Positions 5,985-6,815 of a stretch of DNA of 6,815 nucleotides are shown here, in pieces. The notes beneath the pieces were generated by a model. The model did not search any database. It saw only the letters and a program-made list of their open reading frames with translations, and was not told the DNA's origin. This DNA is from Geobacteraceae bacterium. GTDB taxonomy: Bacteria; Desulfobacterota; Desulfuromonadia; Desulfuromonadales; Geopsychrobacteraceae. The position numbers and the translations under genes are program-made. The stretch is from the NCBI GenBank assembly GCA_027064785.1, contig JAMOPE010000400.1:1-6815 (forward strand), given 5' to 3'. Positions within the stretch are counted from its first letter, which is position 1. The number at the start of each line of letters is the position of its first letter.

Positions 5985-6815
5985 TTACAGATTAAAGTAC
6001 AAATTCATCTCATAAGGGGTTGGACGTTCATTGACGGCAACCACCTCTTTCATCTTTTCTTCGATCAAACCATCAATCAACATTTCACTGAATACACCGC
6101 CTTCCAGCAGGTAGTCGTGATCTTTTTTCAGCTCTTGCAACGCATCTTCCAGATTGGCCGGAATTGCGGGGAGCGCATTGCGCTTTTCTTCTGACCAGGC
6201 AAAAATATTTTCATCAAAAGGACCATTATTGTTTGCGGTCGGGTCGATCTTGTTTTTGACTCCATCAATGCCAGCCATAATCAGGGCACTAGTAGCCAGA
6301 TATGGGTTACAAGTTGCGTCACCAGTACGGAATTCGAAGCGTTTATTCTCTTCAGTCGTCGCATATTTTGGAATACGGATGGCAGCACTGCGGTTCGCCA
6401 AACCGAAGATCAACTTGACCGGAGCTTCGAAACCTGGCAACAGACGCTTGAAAGAGTTGGTACTAGGATTGGTCAAAGCAACCAACGACTTGCCGTGATA
6501 GAGAATGCCACCGATAAAATGGAGGGCGACCTCAGAAAGATCGGCATAACCACCTTTTTCGTACAGAACATTCTTACCATTCTTCTTCAACAGCATATGA
6601 AAGTGCATCCCATTTCCGGCCTCACCATACATCGGCTTCGGCATCAGAGTTGCGGCTAGCCCATGTTTGAGAGCAATCTGCTGGATGGCACTTTTGATAT
6701 ACATAATATTATCGGCAATCGCTGGAAACGGTGACAGTTCGGTTTCGATCTCCTGCTGTGAACTGATGCCGACTTCGTGGTGATGGTAGCGGATTGGACA
6801 GATATTCTCTTCGAT
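5985..6815 (-). CDS. glnA: Glutamine synthetase, type I, GSI-beta-like (N-terminus outside window)
   Basis: The C-terminal 276 residues of a type I glutamine synthetase; the reading frame stays open to the right edge, so the start is not visible. Counting visible residues: HHHEV (Glu14), QQEIE (Glu22), GNGMHFH (Asn68, Gly69, His71, His73), NSFKRLLPGFEAP (Arg124, Glu130), NRSAAIRIP (Arg142, Arg147) and RFEFR (Arg159, Glu161, Arg163). These correspond to the metal, glutamate and ATP ligands of the enteric enzyme. Alignment from memory with E. coli GlnA runs to the C-terminus (GGVFSEMLIDGLI, RPTPYEMNLYFNL), which places it near GSI-beta. At the adenylylation site, where E. coli has Tyr397 in NLYDLP, it has NIFAWS (Phe205), so control by GlnE at this residue is not expected. 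It precedes a GSI-alpha-type gene on the same strand by 239 bases. It probably acts in cytosolic ammonium assimilation as a dodecamer. Confidence 0.92.
   Translation of the reverse strand: MEENICPIRYHHHEVGISSQQEIETELSPFPAIADNIMYIKSAIQQIALKHGLAATLMPKPMYGEAGNGMHFHMLLKKNGKNVLYEKGGYADLSEVALHFIGGILYHGKSLVALTNPSTNSFKRLLPGFEAPVKLIFGLANRSAAIRIPKYATTEENKRFEFRTGDATCNPYLATSALIMAGIDGVKNKIDPTANNNGPFDENIFAWSEEKRNALPAIPANLEDALQELKKDHDYLLEGGVFSEMLIDGLIEEKMKEVVAVNERPTPYEMNLYFNL

Noticed and set aside
5717..5995. + strand open frame spanning the intergenic repeat (92 codons)
   Set aside because: Its middle is just a translation of the palindromic repeat (KSPSIPLF, SSPLWQRG), a familiar source of spurious proteins.
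6154..6498. + strand open frame opposite the GSI-beta-like gene (114 codons)
   Set aside because: It is antisense to conserved glutamine synthetase motifs and shows no family features of its own.

Overview
The window reads as chromosomal DNA from a mid-GC Gram-negative bacterium. The most likely source is an anaerobic lineage of the former Deltaproteobacteria (Desulfuromonadales or Desulfobacterota type). That placement is inferred from protein style, namely the PAS-PAS hybrid kinase, a TrpB without TrpA, and paired type I glutamine synthetases, and from two palindromic repeats of a kind I associate with such genomes. No rRNA or tRNA gene, CRISPR array or phage module is visible.

Layout from left to right. 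A hybrid sensor histidine kinase (PAS-PAS-HisKA-HATPase-REC) on the + strand enters from the left edge and ends at 1846. It converges, with one base between stop codons, on a DJ-1/PfpI family gene on the - strand (1848-2429). Upstream of that lies trpB on the - strand (2496-3695), with a Rho-independent terminator between the two. Immediately upstream of trpB, in the opposite orientation, is an internally deleted, stop- and frameshift-bearing IS630-family relic (about 3730-4189). A non-coding stretch follows with a REP-like palindrome and the terminator of the next gene. Then come two type I glutamine synthetase genes in tandem on the - strand. The downstream one (4429-5745) is complete, of GSI-alpha type and divergent at active-site positions. 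The upstream one (5985 to beyond 6815) resembles GSI-beta and is cut by the right edge. A compound palindromic repeat (about 5843-5925) lies between them.

How the genes fit together: the right half concerns ammonium assimilation, with one glutamine synthetase keeping the visible catalytic residues and a partner of a different subclass that has lost some. trpB catalyses the last step of tryptophan synthesis, or indole salvage, but has no trpA or other trp gene beside it. The kinase and the DJ-1-like protein have no evident link to either. I see no clear new multi-gene system. The points most worth a second look are the mismatched glutamine synthetase pair, the solitary trpB whose upstream region abuts a transposon relic, and the terminator placed just before the DJ-1-like gene.
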